Shown here: positions 24,717 to 36,160 of the stretch, piece after piece
Numbering within the stretch: position 1 is the stretch's first letter
How the letters are laid out: every line of letters starts with the position of its first letter
Origin: Apiospora phragmitis
Taxonomy: Eukaryota; Ascomycota; Sordariomycetes; Amphisphaeriales; Apiosporaceae
Length of the DNA stretch: 64,000 nucleotides
NCBI GenBank assembly: GCA_038363925.1
Contig: JAQQWL010000018.1
Span: forward strand, 682,001-746,000
Direction of reading: 5' to 3'
Translations under genes and position numbers: made by a program
Notes under the pieces: model-generated
The model's input: the letters and a program-made list of their open reading frames with translations, nothing else
Databases searched by the model: none
What the model was told of the DNA's origin: nothing

Positions 24717-25643
24717 ACCAGAAAACCGTGTGCGAGTTAAGAAGACCTTTACGGAAGGTAAAGAAGGGGAATATTATTGGCAATTAATAGGGTCCCATCA
24801 CCCTATACCACCACACACACCCTCGACTTACCTTCCCCCTCCGTTTTTTTTTTGTCATGGAAACTGGACGTCCGTAGCGTACATAGCCAGGTAGTTGACA
24901 GATACCAGGCTTGACGGAGGTGCGTTGGCAGGTACAGGGCCTATATGCGGCAATTTCAGGGCGGTGGGGGCGGGTAGAAGGATGAGGCCGTGCTTTAGTG
25001 GGTGCCGCCGCGACGAGCACTGAACGGGGGCGCTGAAGCGCCGCAACAGTGCACTATAGTAGCTAGCATAGCCACAACGTCTGCATGAAGCTCAGGCCTC
25101 GGGTCGGACGAAAAATTGACCATCATCATCATCACCGTAATAGCTGGCGTTTTACAGTAACCCGATCATTAATCCATTCTATAGATGGGGCCATCATTAA
25201 AGCAAAGTTCCGAATAATATCTCAGAGCTACGTGCCTACAGCACCTTGGGCGGATGTAAACAGATTCTGTTACACCCCGCCAATTTAAATACGCTAGGTG
25301 GCATCTCGAATGGTCTAACTGCGCCGCTACCTACATCGTACTTCCACTCAAGCTATGTTCAGAGCTGCGGCAGCTCTATTATTACTGTAAGAACGATGAC
25401 AGTCTGAAGCCACAAAACAGCTACACATCTGATGGATCCACAGGCGACACGGCAGTAGAACCCGCTGATGCACTCTTGTTGGATACTAGACGACACGATC
25501 AATCTACGCCACCTACAGATCCATCTTGCTCTCCAACTGTTCAAGTCGAATTAAAGGTCACGAGCACTAGGTCCGAGCCTACCTTGTTCGCGATTACGGC
25601 CTGCCTGGAAGAAACTTGCCAATTATGCGCTATTCACCTTCAC
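24717..25643. other. No gene recognised
   Basis: Includes a T-rich stretch (24843-24852) and a short CAT repeat (25123-25137); no supported gene. Confidence 0.3.
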
Positions 25644-26115
25644 CTAAACAGGAGCCGACTTCTTAACCATGAATCTCTTGATTCTCTCCAGTCCCTGCAA
25701 GTCCCCCTCTGTTTCGCACTCCTCTTTGTCGACCCAACCAGGGGTGTAGCTTCCTCCGAAGCCAATCATCCAGATATTTTCATTCTTGTCGACAAGCACA
25801 TTCTCCGGTTTCGCGTCTCCCCAAACGATCGCAGCTGCGTGTAGCTCCGTCATGCACGTGTCCAAACCCCGTGACCAGGAGGAAAGTGATCCAGCCGAGC
25901 AAATACCGCTGCGTACCCTAGCCGATAAAGATGCCGTCCGTTTCGATGAAAGTGCACAAAACTCCAATTAGTCGTGGACCCAGAAACGTACTCGACTCCG
26001 CATTACTCTCATCTCTGTCCAGCACAACTCCATGCAGGCGGCCAATCGGTAGGGCGGCCCGGATCTGACCCGAAGAGCCCCAGGAACAGGTCGGTCTACA
26101 TGGAACTGAGTCCAT
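25644..26115 (-). pseudogene. Protein-kinase-like fragment (fungal type)
   Basis: Minus-strand pieces in two frames match the middle of a fungal kinase-like family: RLHGVVLDRDE, then LIGVLCTFIETDGIF, then after a frameshift ELHAAAIVWGDAKPENVLVD (catalytic loop, with WGD in place of HRD) and NIWMIGFGGSYTPGWVD (DFG-like, here GFGG, the metal-binding Asp replaced by Gly) and ETEGDLQGLERIKRFM. The N-lobe is missing or unrecognisable (frames continue weakly to about 26310). Loss of the DFG aspartate and the frameshift argue it is dead. Confidence 0.65.
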
Positions 26116-27061
26116 GGGTTGGTGTGCTGTACTTGGGGTCGTTGCCCAGCCTCCGCACGCTGTTCCGGAAATATAGGGCGCTGGCTAGGAAGCGGGACTT
26201 GGTGGATTCGATATTCGGCACACCGTCTGTATGGACTTGGCCGCTATGGGAGTATCTGTCGCGAGGGCCGCGGGTGGCAGGTATTCGGCGTGGAACTGAC
26301 CGAGCATCCAATCTCGAGGGTGTTTTTGGTGGCGATGGCTGTGCCGTGCATATCTTCGCAGACAGCGACGACTAGGTGTGTGAAGCGTGTCGTCGTCGCC
26401 TAGGACCCTGGGTCTAGGTCTGGGCCATCGTCGCCGTTGGCCGGCATTCTCGTCTCTTGTCTCCGCTCTGCGTTTCGCCAGGGCTAGTGGTCAGTCGTTT
26501 CCAAAAGGGAGGGGGATGCATACGTGCGATAATGATGATTCAAATGCAATGCCGATCTCGTCCCTTCTCGTTCCGTCTCTAGTACTCGGAGCGAAGGTGC
26601 TGTATCGCAAGCTGCGCAGGGGTAGTAGAATGACTGGGTACGTGGGTGACAATTCTGTCCGTGACTGAGGAGGGCGAACCCTCCAGCGACGTCGAGACGA
26701 GTTCCAGCGTACTCCCAATCCTACACCGGCAACATTATAGAGCCGGAGCACCTACGCCAGGAATCCAGAGACGGAGACGGGGCAGAAGCAACAGGAGCAT
26801 TTGCGACAGGCGAAAAACCCTCACTTTTGTCTTCTGTAAAGGGCCGGGGGTGGGGGGAATGGCGGGTCGAGACGATGAAAGATAAAGATGTAGTAGGTGT
26901 GGTTGGGAAATGGATGTGGAGAAGAGAAAGGAAGGGATGGAGGTTAGAAAGAAAGAAGCTTAGGTAAGAAGTCAAAGGCTGCATGAAGTCTGAAGTCCTG
27001 GTGTGTGGCATTGCAGAGATCTCATTATCCCTATCACTATTAAGCCGCTACGGAATCGATC
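26116..27061. other. No gene recognised
   Basis: May hold the decayed N-terminal part of the kinase-like fragment on the minus strand. Otherwise purine-rich (26880-26990) with no supported gene. Confidence 0.3.
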
Positions 27062-27300
27062 CTTTGTCCTGAGCAGGCCGCTTTGGTGGACCTTGTCTGC
27101 GCTGGACGTAATGTCTTTTACACGGGATCTGCTGGATGCGGAAAATCGACGGTTCTAAAGGCCTTCACCAAGCGCCTGAAAGAGATGGAAAAGAAGGTTC
27201 ATACCCTCACCCCAACTGACAATGCCGCGCTGCAGGTCAACGGAGCCATCTAGGTCTTTCAGAGTCCCTGGTGGAGAGGGAAGACTTCTGCCCCTGATGG
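27062..27300 (+). mobile_element. PIF1/Helitron-type helicase scrap
   Basis: A 61-codon frame at 27062-27244 reads LCPEQAALVDLVCAGRNVFY, then TGSAGCGKSTVLKAFTKRL (Walker A GSAGCGKST), then LTPTDNAALQVNGAI. This is the N-terminal ATP-binding part of PIF1-like helicases, as carried by Helitrons and as free PIF1 genes. It lacks its own ATG and stops at TAG, one change from TGG, after which VFQSPWW continues the same frame. Whether it came from a Helitron or a PIF1 gene cannot be told from this much. Confidence 0.65.
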
Positions 27301-28002
27301 AATGGAAGTGTTGTCGGGGGTAACCTCGAGCCTGCCAGAGAAAACTGAAGGTTGGTGTTGGACAATGACGGTGAATCAGGGACTGAGAAGCAGACATGCG
27401 CACCGATCTGTGGATTGATCCCTCAATGCATATATCTACAGTAGCTACCATGAGATATTCACTTCTGATAGGCCTCCCCACCAGAGCCATTTGCGGTCGA
27501 TGAGATGATCTGTCGATTCGCTTCATCCGTCCAGATTGCTGCAACAGGGGCGGGCGGCCTGAAACCCGACTTCGCGGTGTCATTTGGACAAGTCTGGGTC
27601 GATATAGGTCATTATCCCCATAATCTCATATAGTACAATGCTAAGATGGCTTTACAATATAGATCAGGTGGATTTCAGTATTTCTCAGTTGTCGTGGTTT
27701 GGGTGGCCTATAATCGACTGAAGTTTTCAGGGCAACGAGTCCACACTAACTGTGGCCAATAGTACGGTTTCTAACGATATAATAATAACTTTGAACGTGG
27801 GACCTCCACAGCCTTTAAAGAAGGCTCGGTGTAAGACTTTGTGCCCGATAGCTCGATAGTCACCCACTGTCTTCGTTCCGGCTCACAGGCTGTGACGAAT
27901 GGAATCTTACCCCTCTGTAGGCAGAAGATACAATACTATTAATAAAATAACTTGAGAACATACTTCTAACACATACAAGTACTCGATCTCTACGATGCCG
28001 TA
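27301..28002. other. No gene recognised
   Basis: Only short frames; no supported feature. Confidence 0.3.
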
Positions 28003-28284
28003 CTATCCATTCAGTTGCTCCTCCCAACAGTCAACCAACTTCTCTAACCGCTTAAGAAGTTCCTCAAATCTGATCAGGTTTGGATCCAAGTAGAAGGTTG
28101 ACACGCTAGATGCGTCATCTCTCTCCTTGTGTGTATTGATAGTTACCGTATCTGGGCCTGTCTGGTCTTTCGGTTGTGAAGAGCTGTGAAGATCATGAAA
28201 ATTTGATGAAGAAGCAGTGATCTCCATCCTGTTATTCTCCCTATTCCATCTTGCGATTGGTGAAAGGCCGTCGAAATCATGCAT
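28003..28284 (-). CDS. Small hypothetical protein (93 aa)
   Basis: A complete frame from ATG to stop. It is hydrophilic, with a Ser-rich middle and a C-terminal amphipathic helix (FEELLKRLEKLVDCWEEQL). No domain is recognised. It lies about 750 bp upstream of, and divergent to, the NACHT-WD40 gene, so the two may share a promoter region. Could be a fragment of a larger decayed gene. Confidence 0.3.
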   Translation of the reverse strand: MHDFDGLSPIARWNRENNRMEITASSSNFHDLHSSSQPKDQTGPDTVTINTHKERDDASSVSTFYLDPNLIRFEELLKRLEKLVDCWEEQLNG

Positions 28285-29030
28285 GTTGACGCGAGTATAA
28301 TACTGTATATTGTGATCATTAAGTATGAGTTCCTGTTAGCCGTACGGCCTGCATCGCACTACATGATATATAGACAATCAGTTTCTAGGGCTGGGTTTCC
28401 ACGGGTTGCTTTCCGTCAGCCAGTTGCGATGGGTTGTGTACGTAGTTTTGATGAACCTAGAGTACAGTCGAATTCGAAATCGGTTTCCGCTTTCTGAAGT
28501 TGAATTATTTATTTAAGTCGGACCCACCCTTGTCTTGGCGCTGACAGGTACTTTGTGAGATAAGTGCGCTACATCGGATCATCAAGAGTACGTATCGAGC
28601 AAGCAAACACCATTTTTGAAGCACGTTGTAATCGCATAACGTATGCAGCTATTGAATGGTCCATTCTTGCGGATAGTGGTGGACAACCCGCTTGGGCCAA
28701 CTGTAGCCTACAACCCCGCTCTGGGAGGCGCCCGTAGGTCAGGCAGGAAGACGACCTTTTCGTAGCCCGCCCGCAATGTGCTACCATCAACATGCATCAC
28801 CATCCGACGGGCGTTTTCCTTACGACTCCAAAATATGATTGGCACGACGTGCAGATCCCGTGACTGAATCAGCCTCATGGTGACAACCCCGACCATGGCC
28901 GCAATGCGTGCCTTGTGCTGGACTCCTGTTCAGCAGGGACGGCCCAGCCTACGTGGCCTCGCCAATTTCGCATCCTCCCGACGAATCCTCCATCCCAGTC
29001 GATGCCATACGAAGCGCCAGTCGAGATCCG
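28285..29030. other. Region between divergent genes
   Basis: Separates the small minus-strand frame from the NLR start. Contains short overlapping frames only; presumed promoter of the NLR. Confidence 0.3.
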
Positions 29031-32000
29031 ATGGCTGAAGTATTCGGCACCGCGGCCAGCGCTCTCGCCGTCATCGAGTTGGCAGCAAAGGTCACCAAGC
29101 TCTGTGTGCAGTACGGGAAAGATGTTTCGAACGCGAGAGACGATATCGGACGAATCAGTACGGAAGTGACGAATCTGAAGACTGTCACCGAGAGCATCCG
29201 CCAACTCCTAGGCGGCCCTCAAGAGGCAAAGCTCCGCACATCCCGGAATCTATACACCGCATTACAAGATGGGCAAAGAGAACTTCAGAGGCTGCAAGAG
29301 GACCTTACTCCCGGGAAGGGCAGGAAAGCGATGAGACGAATCGGCATTCGCGCTCTGAAATGGCCATTTCGGAGTGAAGATGTTCAGAAGAAAATCGATG
29401 TTTTCCAAAGATGCTCGCAAACAGTTTCTTTGGCTTTGCAGGTTGATCAGATGTGAGTAGGATGTTTTATTTTCTATAATATAACGCTGATTATAATGTT
29501 TTCTTAGAGGGTTCGTACTCGAAACACACGACAGGGCCATCGAGATCCAACAAGACGTCAGACAGCACAATCGAAAAGCAATCCTCGAAAAACTCCCTAT
29601 CGCACAAGGAGCTGCCTTCGACTCCCACGCCGAAGAACACAATCCGACCTGCCTTCCAGACACTCGAGTCGATCTCTTGCGCGAAATCGACGAATGGATT
29701 CAAGACCCGAACGCCAAAGCGATATTCTGGCTTAACGGCATGGCAGGAACGGGCAAGTCGACTATCTCGCGTACCCTAGCGAAGATTGCGTTCAAAGGCC
29801 GGTTCCTCGGCGCTAGCTTCTTCTTCAAACGGGGTGAAGGAGATCGCGGCGGCGTGTCCAAGTTCTTCTCTACCCTAGCGGCGCAACTATGCTCACAGGA
29901 ACCGGCTGTCATACCGCAAATCCAGGCAGCCATCGATTCTGACTCTGCTATCTTCGGAAAAGCGATGCGAGAACAAATCGAGAAGCTTTTATTTCAACCG
30001 CTATTGAAGATTTCAGGAAATACACACAAAGACCGCACTCTTTTAATTGTCGTCGATGCCTTGGATGAATGTGAAGACGAAAAGGATATTAAACTCTTAA
30101 TCGACCTGTTTTCGAGCTCGAAAACGATACAATCGCCACGACTTAAGATCTTTCTTACAAGCAGACCCGAGCTTCCTATCCGTCTCGGTTTTACCGCGAT
30201 CGAAGGAGCATACCAAGACCTTATCCTTCACGAGGTCGCTACATCCGTAATTGAGCACGACATCCAGGCCTTCTTCAACAGTGAGCTCACGCGAGTAAAG
30301 AATGACTATAACGCTTCCGTAGCAGAAGACCGACATATATCATCCGCCATATGGCCAAGCGAAGACGACATGCGGATCTTGGTTAAGATGGCGGTACCGC
30401 TGTTCATCTTTGCCACTACCGTCTGTCGGTTTGTCGCTGACCGAAGACTCGGGGACCCTGCAGACCAATTACAAGAGATTATAAGCTACCGGGCGACGGC
30501 TCAAGACTCTCAGCTCGAGGCAACATATATGCCTGTATTGAATAGGCTCCTCAGCGATACGTTAGGCAAGCAGAGAAAGCACATCGTTAAACGGTTTCGA
30601 TCAATTGTTGGGCCAATTATTATTCTCGCTGAACCCCTTGCCCTAGCTTCCCTGGCACGGCTACTAGGTACACCTCCGGCGACGATTGCCAACACTTTGG
30701 ACCTACTTCACTCCGTTCTCAGTATCCCCGATTCATCTGAACAACCGATCCGATTACTGCATCTATCCTTCCGCGACTTCCTTCTCGACCCGGAGAAGCG
30801 AGAGAGCAACCAGTTCTGGATTGACGAGAAAGAGGTCCATCGTCGGCTAGCCACGGAATGTCTGCGAGTTATGAATAGCTCGCTGCGGACGGATATCTGC
30901 CAAGTACAAGCACCAGGGACGACACTCTCCGATATCGACCCCCAGCGAATCAGGGAGCACCTGCGGCCAGAGATACAGTATGCCTGCCGCTACTGGGTTT
31001 ACCACCTAGAACATTCAGGCACACAGCTCTCCGATAGTGACGAGGTATACAAATTCTTAACCCGTCACTTCCTCCACTGGCTAGAAGCGCTCAGCTTAAT
31101 GAACAGAGTTTCGGAAAGCTTAGAAATTCTAGCTACGATAAAAGGCCTCACTGTAAGTTATGAATCAATTCGTTTCGTTAGGTAGCTAATATCCGTTGAA
31201 GTCAAGTCCTACTAAACAACTCGACGCTTTCTTCGACGACGCGAACCGCTTTATTCTGGCCAACGTTTCTACTATCCAAGTTGCCCCTCTTCAAGTCTAT
31301 TCATCTGGCCTCCTCTTCGCCCCGAAACAGAGCGTAGTCCGCGCTACATTTCAAGATCTTATCCCACAATGGATCTTGCGCCAGCCAGTAGTAGACGACA
31401 AGTGGAATAATTGCCGCCAGACGCTCGAGGGCCACAGCGGTCCGGTCACCTCGGTGGCGTTCTCGCCCGACAGCAAGCTGGTGGCGTCGGCGTCGCACGA
31501 CCAGACGGTCAAGGTCTGGGACGCGCAGACGGGCAAAAGAGAGCAGACGCTCGCGGGCCACAGTTCTACGGTCACCTCGGTGGCGTTCTCGCCCGACAGC
31601 AAGCTGGTGGCGTCGGCGTCGCGCGACCAGACGGTCAAGGTCTGGGACGCGCAGACGGGCCAAAGAGAGCAGACGCTCGCGGGCCACAGTTCTACGGTCA
31701 CCTCGGTGGCGTTCTCGCCCGACAGCAAGCTGGTGGCGTCGGCGTCTTGAACCAGACGGTCAAGGTCTGGGACGCGCAGACGGGCCAAGAGAAGCAGACC
31801 ACCCACATAGGCACTACTTCCTTTACATTATTATTTAGCCCGGACTCTTCATCTATTCTTACCGATGTTGGTGCTATTCCCGTTGGTAGCCAACCTAGCA
31901 AGCCATCACCTCCACCGCGCAAGATTGCACGCCTCTGCTATGGTATCAGCGAGGATCGCAGCTGGATAACTTGGTATGGAAATTATCTGTTATGGTTACC

Positions 32001-32115
32001 GCCTGATTTCCGGCCAGTATCTTCCGCTGTTGCCGGTTCTTTGATTACGATCGGCTGTGCTTCGGGGAGGGTGGTTTTCATAGAATGCGACATGGAAGTG
32101 GTTGGGAAGCAGTGA
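29031..32115 (+). CDS. STAND/NLR protein: N-terminal helical domain, NACHT, WD40 repeats; one-base frameshift
   Basis: A fungal NOD-like receptor of the kind that includes heterokaryon-incompatibility proteins. Exons: 29031-29452, 29508-31152, 31202-32115, with introns of 55 and 49 bp that keep phase. Residues 1 to about 140 form the fungal STAND N-terminal helical domain (MAEVFGTAASALAVIELAAK). NACHT follows: Walker A NGMAGTGKST near residue 218, Walker B LLIVVDALDEC near 322, TSRPELPIRLGF after it, then a winged-helix region with LLHLSFRDFLLDPEKR. After the linker APLQVYSSGLLFAPK come WD40 repeats from 31429. The third repeat loses one base near 31745, and the tail with SWITWYGNYLLWLPPDF and GCASGRVVFIE lies in the next frame. 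With that base restored in count the exons total 994 codons. NLRs of this class sense ligands through the repeat domain and trigger cell death or defence. Start chosen by family N-terminus; an upstream in-frame Met exists. Confidence 0.88.
31429..31806 (+). repeat. Near-identical 126-bp WD40 units (three)
   Basis: Units begin at 31429, 31555 and 31681, exactly 126 bp (42 residues) apart, each GHS..VTSVAFSPDSKLVAS then QTVKVWDAQTG. Units 1 and 2 differ at only a few bases; unit 3 loses one base and diverges at its end. They are visibly richer in GC than the surrounding exon. Such internal sameness in an otherwise diverged gene is the high-internal-conservation type seen in HET-E/HET-D. Confidence 0.92.
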
Positions 32116-32469
32116 TTCTTGTGCAATTTCTATTTCAGGGCTTCTACTCTTTGTCTTCTTTTTTCTACTACCTTTGAAAATGGAGGGTTCCAGGGAGCGC
32201 CGTCAATTTATAGACCGCTTCGCCTTCGTTGGGGACCAGGAAGATTCTAGACACAGGTCCGAAATGAGTAATATTTGTTGCCACCGTAAAGCAGGAGGGG
32301 TATATGCTAAATCTATTTAGTGGCGCCAGCCCTTAATCAATCGATAGAATTGAAAAGAGCCATGCCGGCTTCTTCATGGTGCTCAATTTGGGATACTGGA
32401 ACATTCCTCGAAAAGGTGTTATGTACGTATGCTTTTAAGGTAATGCCTTGATGTGGTTATGTAGAAAGC

Positions 32470-33560
32470 AGCGTGGAGCTAGTTCGCGACCCCGCGCCAT
32501 TAGGGTTAACTGTCCTCGTGATTGATTACCTAAGAGCCTATATGGGATTACAGGTACATGCCAAGCCTTGGAAGAGTACAAATTCAGGCACCTGGTCAGC
32601 GAGTAAGCGTCACTGTGCACCTGTCCCAAAAGGGAAAGTGGTCCGAGCGGAAAGAGATTCTCGGCCCACTATCAAGGAAGCCGATTTCGTTACCTGCTGT
32701 ATACATACTGTACCGAGAGGTCAAATAACCATTCTGGTCGGCACGACCGGAGTCTCTCATTGTACCTTTTCGAAGTGCGCCGATTCCGAAGGGAGCCAGA
32801 ATCATCCAGTAACATGCAGTACTGTCTTTTTGCTGCTTAAGCTCGAAGAGTCTCACGGGCTGTTTTTGGCCCTGAGTTCTGCTGGCCCTTATTATGATGC
32901 ATAATCTGAACCGCCGCTCAAGTGGCACCGAGAGACGGGATTGGATGCCGGACATACATCCTATGATGCAGCCGATACCAGAGCCTAATGTTCCCACCGC
33001 TCCGCTTGTACTGTTCCGGCCTAGAGGCCCGGTCACCTCGGAGCCTGAACGCCTATTCTTTTTTTCCTGCATACATCGAGAGCTCCAAGACTCTCATGGG
33101 CTGTTTTCGGTCCTGGCCTCCATAGTTACCCGCGCAGCTGTTGGCCCTACTGTCGGGGTGCAGAGTCGGAAGAGTAGGAATGTACTAGCGGGCCAGGTCC
33201 CATTGTTAGCGAGCCGGTTCGCGACCCTGTGCCATTAGGGCAACCTGCCCAATGTCCCTTTGGGCGCAAGAAGTTACAGTATGTATCGTCGTCAAGACAG
33301 GCCGAAGAGAAGCAGGGCCCGAAATCCATCCTGCCAACAAAGATTTAGGAGCCGGTCTAGCAGCATCCCTAGCGACGTTCGCCCAGCTCGAGCTTCACCC
33401 GCAAGCCACCAGCTTGCTGCATACTATGCTGTATGAACAGCAATACAGGCAGTCGCAGCCCCATAAAATGAAGGAGAACGCACCAAGCACTCATTGTATG
33501 TACAGTAACGGTGCAGAGTCAGAAGAGTAGATATGACGGACCAGCGCATCTAGGAGGCGA
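32470..33560. repeat. Diverged repeated segments
   Basis: Several stretches recur here. A 30-bp stretch at 32476-32505 recurs at 33210-33239 with four differences, all transitions. A stretch around CTCACGGGCTGTTTTTGGCCCTG (given in part: 32852 on) recurs near 33092. A stretch containing GTGCAGAGTC.GAAGAGTAG recurs at about 33158 and 33511. No gene is recognised. The pattern fits an old, mutated repeat family or a decayed tandem duplication. Confidence 0.45.
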
Positions 33561-33677
33561 GTTCACTATCAATCTCCCCAGCCATAATACATAGCCCAGG
33601 CTGGAAGCTTTTGGCACTATACTGTAGCTGTCCCGATATCTTCGTCTCATACGGAGTCTAAGCTCGCACGTCTATTT

Positions 33678-34094
33678 GTGTTGCCGAGTTTCCATCAGAT
33701 TGGGATTTCCACTGCGCCCTTTGCCAGCCAATCCTTCGGCGGAGTCGGCCAGGTGAATCGTTCGGTCCTCGTGCAGGACGACCTGGAGGATTCAATCCCC
33801 CCAGCAGCATCGCTTCCGCTAGAGCACTACGCATGGTCCCACCCAGATCCTGCTATATCAATGTCGATGGAAGAGGACATCTCACAGGTAGCTGAGGCGG
33901 AATTTTTAGGTACCCCTTGCCGGAAACGGAAGGCAAGGCAAGCAGATGAATCAAGGCCATGCAAGCGTTCAAGAGGCCGTCCGGCTGGCTCTACCTGGCG
34001 CCTCGTCGAGGTCGTCTCCAGGATTACGCCAGTGGCCCAACACTACTGTTGGAAGCGACGATGTGCATTGTGGGACGATGTCCTTGGGCAATAA
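33678..34094 (+). other. Open frame with an AT-hook-like motif
   Basis: A 138-codon frame without a convincing ATG at its start. It is acidic in the middle (SMSMEEDISQVAEAEF) and then has PCRKRKARQ and KRSRGRPAGS, the last an AT-hook-like core (RGRP) of DNA-binding proteins. It may be an internal exon. No splice partners could be established. Confidence 0.3.
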
Positions 34095-35607
34095 TCATGG
34101 AGCAGTGAGGACCTTTCGCCCTATGTGTTGGCAGGTCTGCCTTTCCTGTCGTTGGTTGTGCGGCCGGGCGGCTATGGGTTCCCCGTGCCGCTTGTTTGGG
34201 ACGAGGAAGGCGCAAAGGTTCAGCGGGTATAATGCCATGAATCGAAAATGGGTGCGTGTAACTTGTGGTGAGATGGCTAGGATGTTGGAGGACCCAAACG
34301 TCGGGGTGATGGTTTCGGGATAGGAAGTGAGCAGGTTACTGGCCCGCGGAGGGGTACACGTTGGCAGGTGTTGAAACTCGTTGGCTACGGACGCGGTAGG
34401 GTGCCGAATTCTCCATGACGTATCTGAACTCATCTGCAATGCTGTCGATAAAGACCGAACCACCCTAAGTGCGCCGTTCTTGGTGCAGACTTCGACAACG
34501 GGCACACCGCCATGGCTGCTGGGGGCGCAGTAAATCTCCCAGGTCGCCCGACGCCGTTCCGCAGGCTCGACGTCTTGGCGCTGTGACTGACCCAGCGGCG
34601 AATCACGGCCAGACGGAGGAGGCGCGAGCTCAGCATGGCGTGGCCGGCGCGGGACAGGCCGGCAACGGTGCTAACGAGAGATCATGCGCATATGACAGAG
34701 AACATATGAGTCCATCATCGCCGTTCCGGCTTTCTCGGTGGCACAGCCGTCTCTCACCAGAGGCTAATCCAGTGGCTGGATTTCCGTCATTCTCCGGATA
34801 CTTCGTGCAATGCCAGGCTCTGTGGGCTCTTTCCGTAGGTCGCCTCACACCTAAGGGGAAATGTAGGACCCGTTCGATGTCGTGAACTCGAACCCCCGTG
34901 GAAGGACCGACGGACCGGAAGTTGACTTCATTCGTGGTCAAATCTAAGCCGATGGTTAAGTACCTAGACATTAGTTTTGTCCGGCACTAAATGCCATGTC
35001 GCTAGAGGGTGAGGTGCAGAATACACCTCGGAGGCTTCATTGCGAAGGGATCATTCGGGGATGACTGTAGTAAGAACCAACTTGAGCTAGGCTGCCGATA
35101 TGTGATTCGCGGAAATTATATGCATTACACCGTCCATTTGGTATTGCATGACAGTTCTGTAGGGGGTACCACGTGTAGCACTTGGCCCCAGTGTTCCCCG
35201 CAAAGCGTCAAGCTAAAAACTACAACCCAGCCGAGCTCGCTGCGATGCGCCTGTAAATCATCGCAGTGTGCGGAGTGGGGCCGACAGCAAGGACAACGAA
35301 ACAACACTAGCCCAGGATACGATGGAGACATTTGCTCAACCTGCTTTCCTCTGAGTTTATCACCACCGGGAACGGACTATCTTCCGTGATGGGCGGAATG
35401 CAATCAAGGATAGAGGACAGGAAGGGTTTACGGACCGTCCACCAGGTTCTGCTGAAGATAGGATGCATGAGGGCTGACATCGCGGATCCATCTGAACAGT
35501 AAGCTGGGTGTACTAAGTTTCCGCGGACTTACGGCCCGATAGGACGTAGTTCAGCTTCAATGTATCGAATCAAAACAAGGGCATGACGAGCAACGGCACG
35601 GGATATC
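34095..35607. other. No gene recognised
   Basis: Overlapping frames on both strands without recognisable domains. Confidence 0.3.
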
Positions 35608-35615
35608 TATATAAG
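35608..35615 (+). promoter_or_regulatory. TATA element of the GH12 gene
   Basis: TATATAAG, about 90 bp before the ATG at 35705; spacing suits a fungal TATA box. Confidence 0.55.
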
Positions 35616-35704
35616 TCGACCTTGGCGCCCAGCAGAACCGTACACATCACAGCTTCCAAAGCGCCATTTTTTAGGTTGATCTATTGCTTCGCAACCCCTT
35701 TATC

Positions 35705-36160
35705 ATGAAATCGATACTTGTACTCGGCGGCGCTCTGGTGTCCGTGGCCATCGCCGCGTCGACGCAGCTCTGCAATCAGTACGGCTACTTCGCTTCCCAC
35801 GGTTATTACTTCAATAACAACGCATGGGGCAAGGACGCGGGCACGGGCTACATCTGCACCTACGTGGACTGGACCGACGACTCGCACGTCGTGTTCCACG
35901 CGGACTGGGAGTGGGCGGGCGGCGAGAACAACGTCAAGGCCTTCCCAGACGTCGGGCGCACCCTGAGCAGCAAGCCCATCGTGAGCTCGCTAGGGTCGAT
36001 CCAGACGGCGGCATCGTGGACGTACACGGGCAACAACGTGCGCGCCGACATCGCGTACGACCTATTCACGGCCGCCGACCCCAACCACGACACCAGCCAT
36101 GTTGTTATTGAGCCTTCGTTGCCGTCCGAACGAGAGTGGCCTCCTAGGTATAAACCCTAG
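35705..36160 (+). CDS. GH12 endoglucanase/xyloglucanase, truncated before the catalytic residues
   Basis: A secreted glycoside hydrolase family 12 protein (cleaves beta-1,4-glucan or xyloglucan). The start at 35705 gives a signal peptide (MKSILVLGGALVSVAIAA). Then come family features STQLCNQYGYFASHGYYFNN, NAWGKDAGTGYICT, DWEWAGGENNVKAFPDVG, and TYTGNNVRADIAYDLFTAAD followed by PNHDTS. In family members the nucleophile glutamate (in a YELMIWL-like strand) comes right after DTS. Here the sequence changes at about 36097 into an unrelated tail and stops at 36160. Length is about 151 aa versus about 240, with both catalytic glutamates missing. I see no continuation downstream. Probably an inactive remnant, though a secreted stub could still be made. 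Confidence 0.82.
   Translation: MKSILVLGGALVSVAIAASTQLCNQYGYFASHGYYFNNNAWGKDAGTGYICTYVDWTDDSHVVFHADWEWAGGENNVKAFPDVGRTLSSKPIVSSLGSIQTAASWTYTGNNVRADIAYDLFTAADPNHDTSHVVIEPSLPSEREWPPRYKP

Noticed and set aside
31301..31806. Long minus frames across the WD40 units
   Set aside because: Repeated shadows of the 126-bp units; the plus frame has the WD40 signature.
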